Assembly (NCBI GenBank): GCA_964369235.1
Contig: CAYJEQ010000093.1
Coordinates: forward strand, 1 to 7,826
DNA length: 7,826 nucleotides
Origin: CAYJEQ01 sp964369235
GTDB lineage: Bacteria > Bacillota > Clostridia > Oscillospirales > Ruminococcaceae
Direction of reading: 5' to 3'
Position 1 is the first letter of the stretch; each line of letters begins with the position of its first letter. Positions 5,967-7,826 of this stretch are shown one piece after another. The notes beneath the pieces were generated by a model. The model made no database searches, had not been told where the DNA came from, and was given only the letters and a program-made list of their open reading frames with translations. The position numbers were made by a program, and so were the translations under genes.

Positions 5967-6126
5967 GTGAAAAATGAAAAGTGAAGAATGAAAAGTTATA
6001 GTATTTTGCTAAGGCAAAATATATTTAATAATGTGGCGAAGCCACTCCTACACCAGCCAATGTAATTGGGTGTATTAGCTATTCACTTATAAATAATCCT
6101 AATGTAGTAAGGATTATTTATATTAT
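5967..6126 (+). repeat. Composite hairpin repeat, family A, copy 3
   Basis: Four seven-base units (5967-5994: GTGAAAA, ATGAAAA, GTGAAGA, ATGAAAA), then hairpins TATTTTGC/GCAAAATA (6002-6021), GTGGC/GCCAC (6033-6045), CCAAT/ATTGG (6057-6069) and ATAAATAATCCT/AGGATTATTTAT (6089-6121, 12 base pairs). Identity with copy 2 continues through 6126, which includes the stop codon of the minus-strand DUF1232 gene. The last hairpin could also act as a weak 3' end signal for that gene, though no T-run follows on the minus strand. Confidence 0.85.
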
Positions 6127-6545
6127 TCCGGCACTACCACAGCACTGGCTTCGGGCTGTTGCCACTGCTGATATTCCTTTATATCGTCCTCCACTAAATT
6201 CCACAGCAGTCCAAAAACTGCCACATCATCTAAATACCCAATAAAAGGTATTACATCTACTAGCATATCCACAGGGGATAGGACATAGATAAGCCCTCCC
6301 ACGATTGCAATTATGCTACCCATAGGTATCTCCATATAACGCTTACGGGAAAAATCCCTTACTAGGGAGATTAACACAGGTATATGGGATAGCTTATTTC
6401 CTGCTACTGGGATTTTCTTTAGCTTTTTTTCTAGGCTTTTTAGAAATCTATCAGTTCTATCGGTACTTTCCAGTATTCTTTCTGCCTTGTTACTGCGTTT
6501 GCTTAATTCTAACTTTAATTTTTCATCAGACATCTTAAAAAACAT
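6123..6545 (-). CDS. DUF1232 (YkvA-like) membrane protein
   Basis: 140 residues from the preferred ATG. The DUF1232 signature is clear at residues 87-107: YVLSPVDMLVDVIP followed by FIGYLDD, within one or two hydrophobic segments (about 76-116). The N-terminal 50 residues are highly charged and probably cytosolic. The family is widespread in bacteria with no established biochemical function. The start is uncertain: GAAAGG (6565-6560) lies 14 bases before the ATG at 6545 and only two before an in-frame TTG at 6557; an ATG at 6533 is also possible. It lies 46 bases downstream of the PH-domain gene on the same strand, so the two probably form an operon. Its last codons abut family A repeat sequence, which supplies the stop. 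Confidence 0.85.
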   Translation of the reverse strand: MFFKMSDEKLKLELSKRSNKAERILESTDRTDRFLKSLEKKLKKIPVAGNKLSHIPVLISLVRDFSRKRYMEIPMGSIIAIVGGLIYVLSPVDMLVDVIPFIGYLDDVAVFGLLWNLVEDDIKEYQQWQQPEASAVVVPE

Positions 6546-6591
6546 TATTATATCCAAAACCTTTCTTTAGGGTGGCTAGACTATCTCTAAA

Positions 6592-6969
6592 TTAATCCAG
6601 TAAGCAGATGGAGATGTTTCGGCAGATTTCTGCCACATTAGAGCCTGCTGTAAACTCAAACTTTACCATGCCCACACTGGAAAACCACACCACTAGCTCT
6701 GTATCTAAATCAAATATCCCTGAGGTTTCCACCGAATAAACCTGTATCTTATTATAAGGCATAGAGGTAAAATCCTTAGATTTTCCTGTTACTCCTTGAA
6801 CATTTACTGATATAATTCTTTTGTTGGTAAATACCACCCCATCACGAATCCCTTTGTAAACAGAGATTACTATTTCATCTGGGGTAAGCAGTGGCTCTAT
6901 ATACTTGCCATACTCATCATTGTCAACTCGTCTAAGTTTAAGGTATTTAGCATTGTCAAAATCAATCAT
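6592..6969 (-). CDS. Bacterial PH-domain protein (bPH_1 / former DUF1696 type)
   Basis: 125 residues, no signal peptide or membrane segment, so cytoplasmic and possibly membrane-associated. It consists of a single PH-like domain. The motifs VVFTNKRIISVNVQGVTGK (45-63) and YSVETSGIFDLDTEL (78-92) are characteristic of the bPH_1 family, including the FTNKR strand and the SVE(T)xGxFDLDxEL strand pair. Ligand and function of such bacterial PH proteins are largely unknown. ATG at 6969 follows AAAGGGAAAG on the minus strand, a good ribosome binding site. It is the first gene of a probable two-gene operon with the DUF1232 gene and is preceded by a long structured leader and a good promoter (7252-7280), so it may be regulated at both DNA and RNA level. 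Confidence 0.88.
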   Translation of the reverse strand: MIDFDNAKYLKLRRVDNDEYGKYIEPLLTPDEIVISVYKGIRDGVVFTNKRIISVNVQGVTGKSKDFTSMPYNKIQVYSVETSGIFDLDTELVVWFSSVGMVKFEFTAGSNVAEICRNISICLLD

Positions 6970-7020
6970 AATCTTTCCCTTTCTCTTTATCCTACTTTAA
7001 AATATTATTATCCTAATTAA

Positions 7021-7201
7021 AGCCTGCTGAACAACCCAAAAACATACTTATAGATTTATTTAATATGTTTTTGGGTGTTTCAGGGTGCAAAGTTTTTAAT
7101 CCATTATTATAAAAACTTTGCACTCTGAATTTGGAGTATAGCTCCAAATTCAGGCAGGCTGAAAATCTCCCATGTTAACCTCAAAACACCCTTGTTTTGA
7201 G
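7021..7201 (-). promoter_or_regulatory. Candidate structured RNA leader of the PH/DUF1232 operon
   Basis: Four strong hairpins plus a closing stem lie between the promoter at 7252-7280 and the start codon at 6969. In minus-strand order: CTCAAAACA/TGTTTTGAG (7201-7180, four-base loop); closing stem AGCCTGC (7160-7154) with GCAGGCT (7027-7021); inside it a 12-base-pair hairpin (7153-7125), an 18-base-pair hairpin with one G-U or A-C position (7127-7081) and a 13-base-pair hairpin (7076-7034). The second and third share bases 7125-7127, so they compete there. The branched layout suggests a riboswitch, protein-binding leader or stable small RNA, but no known class is recognised. The pairing would also form on the plus strand. 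Confidence 0.55.
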
Positions 7202-7251
7202 ATACTGTGTGCTTAGCACCCAGTTATTCAGTAAGCATTAATTATAGTATT

Positions 7252-7280
7252 ACTATACAGTAAATCTATATCACTTTCAA
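7252..7280 (-). promoter_or_regulatory. Sigma-A-type promoter of the PH/DUF1232 operon with operator-like palindrome
   Basis: On the minus strand, TTGAAA (7280-7275), a spacer of exactly 17 bases and TATAGT (7257-7252); each box matches five of six consensus bases. A perfect 7-1-7 palindrome, TATAGTA-T-TACTATA (7243-7257), covers the -10 box and predicted start, as expected for a repressor site. The predicted start near 7245 gives a leader of about 275 bases. Confidence 0.65.
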
Positions 7281-7364
7281 GTATACCAGCCCTCTAAGGG
7301 GATAAATTAAAGATTTCTTTACAAACACTCTTACACTGACTAGGGTTTGTTCTAAGGGATGGGG

Positions 7365-7403
7365 GGATTATTGTTGTTTGTTAACTCAGCCTTATGCCAC
7401 AGC
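7365..7403 (+). repeat. Repeat family B, copy 4
   Basis: A 39-base match to the units at 91-230, with the identical end CTCAGCCTTATGCCACAGC. It is followed by a small hairpin GGGGC/GCCCC (7414-7426). Here the unit stands alone, with no facing partner. Confidence 0.75.
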
Positions 7404-7465
7404 ACCTCAGCAGGGGGCGTTGCCCCAACATATTACTAATGATGTCTATAAACCACACTTCCCCA

Positions 7466-7535
7466 CACCCTTTTGTCATCATACAAAAGGGTGGAAAAAA
7501 TGATTTAAGAGGGAGTTTCGATTCTCCCTCTTAAA
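7466..7535. repeat. Two strong adjacent palindromes
   Basis: An 11-base-pair hairpin CACCCTTTTGT/ACAAAAGGGTG (7466-7493, six-base loop) is followed by a 12-base-pair hairpin TTTAAGAGGGAG/CTCCCTCTTAAA (7504-7535, eight-base loop). On the minus strand the second is followed by TCATTTTTT, so it may terminate a transcript coming from the right. Partial echoes (AAGGGAG, CCCTTTTGTC) follow at 7537-7566. Confidence 0.55.
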
Positions 7536-7566
7536 AATCTCCCTTAAAACGACAAAAGGGGGATAC

Positions 7567-7826
7567 ACTCAGTTTCTAACTTACAGCCAGTTCCTTTTGA
7601 TTCCCCCAGAGCATTTCCCACCTTTACTTTTTCTATAATATTTTAATTCAGTAGATGGGTGATTTTCACTTTCACTTAGTTTTCGTCATAACTGTAATGT
7701 AATCTTACCAACAGAGAGAGAATTGTCTTAGATAAATGTTAATTAGAAGATAAGATTTTTATTACATGATCCAAAACCTCTGTAATTTCAAATAACAGTT
7801 GTATATAGAAGAGTCAAGAGAATGGC
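7567..7826. other. No recognisable feature
   Basis: AT-rich sequence with no open reading frame of useful length on either strand, no RNA gene recognised and no clear repeat. Confidence 0.5.

Overview
The window looks like chromosomal DNA from an AT-rich, low-GC Gram-positive anaerobe of the Firmicutes, most likely the Clostridia. Supporting this are strong AAAGGAG- or AAAGGGG-type ribosome binding sites, hairpin terminators, sigma-A-like promoters, and a tyrosine phenol-lyase next to an 11-segment NSS-family transporter, a pairing typical of amino-acid fermenters. I cannot name a genus. Leucine is mostly encoded by CTA in the lyase gene, which is unusual for AT-rich DNA.

Layout, left to right. 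Positions 1-345 are non-coding and carry one copy of a composite hairpin repeat (family A), a cluster of a second repeat (family B) and a strong terminator. The minus-strand gene at 346-909 is an AhpC-type peroxiredoxin. It is divergent from tyrosine phenol-lyase (1350-2729, plus), which has its own promoter and terminator. A 655-base structured intergenic region follows, then an NSS-family Na+-coupled amino-acid transporter (3385-4719) and a degenerate CPBP-like membrane protein (4792-5553). These last two are probably co-transcribed. Positions 5554-6122 are filled by a hairpin and two tandem family A copies. Two minus-strand genes follow: a DUF1232 (YkvA-like) membrane protein (6123-6545) and, upstream of it, a bacterial PH-domain protein (6592-6969). 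They look like one operon with a promoter at 7252-7280 and a leader of about 275 nt full of hairpins. The rest, to 7826, has no convincing gene but holds another family B copy and two strong palindromes.

How the genes work together: the transporter probably imports tyrosine (or another aromatic amino acid) with Na+. The lyase would then split tyrosine to phenol, pyruvate and ammonia, giving pyruvate for energy and ammonia as nitrogen. AhpC detoxifies peroxides and may only be a neighbour. The PH/DUF1232 pair is a separate unit of unknown, probably envelope-related, function.

The least explained features are the branched leader upstream of the PH/DUF1232 operon, the family A repeats (a seven-base tandem tract followed by a fixed series of hairpins), the CPBP-like protein that has lost its catalytic residues, and the transporter lacking the usual extracellular-gate arginine. 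Everything was read by eye from the sequence; no database search or folding was run.
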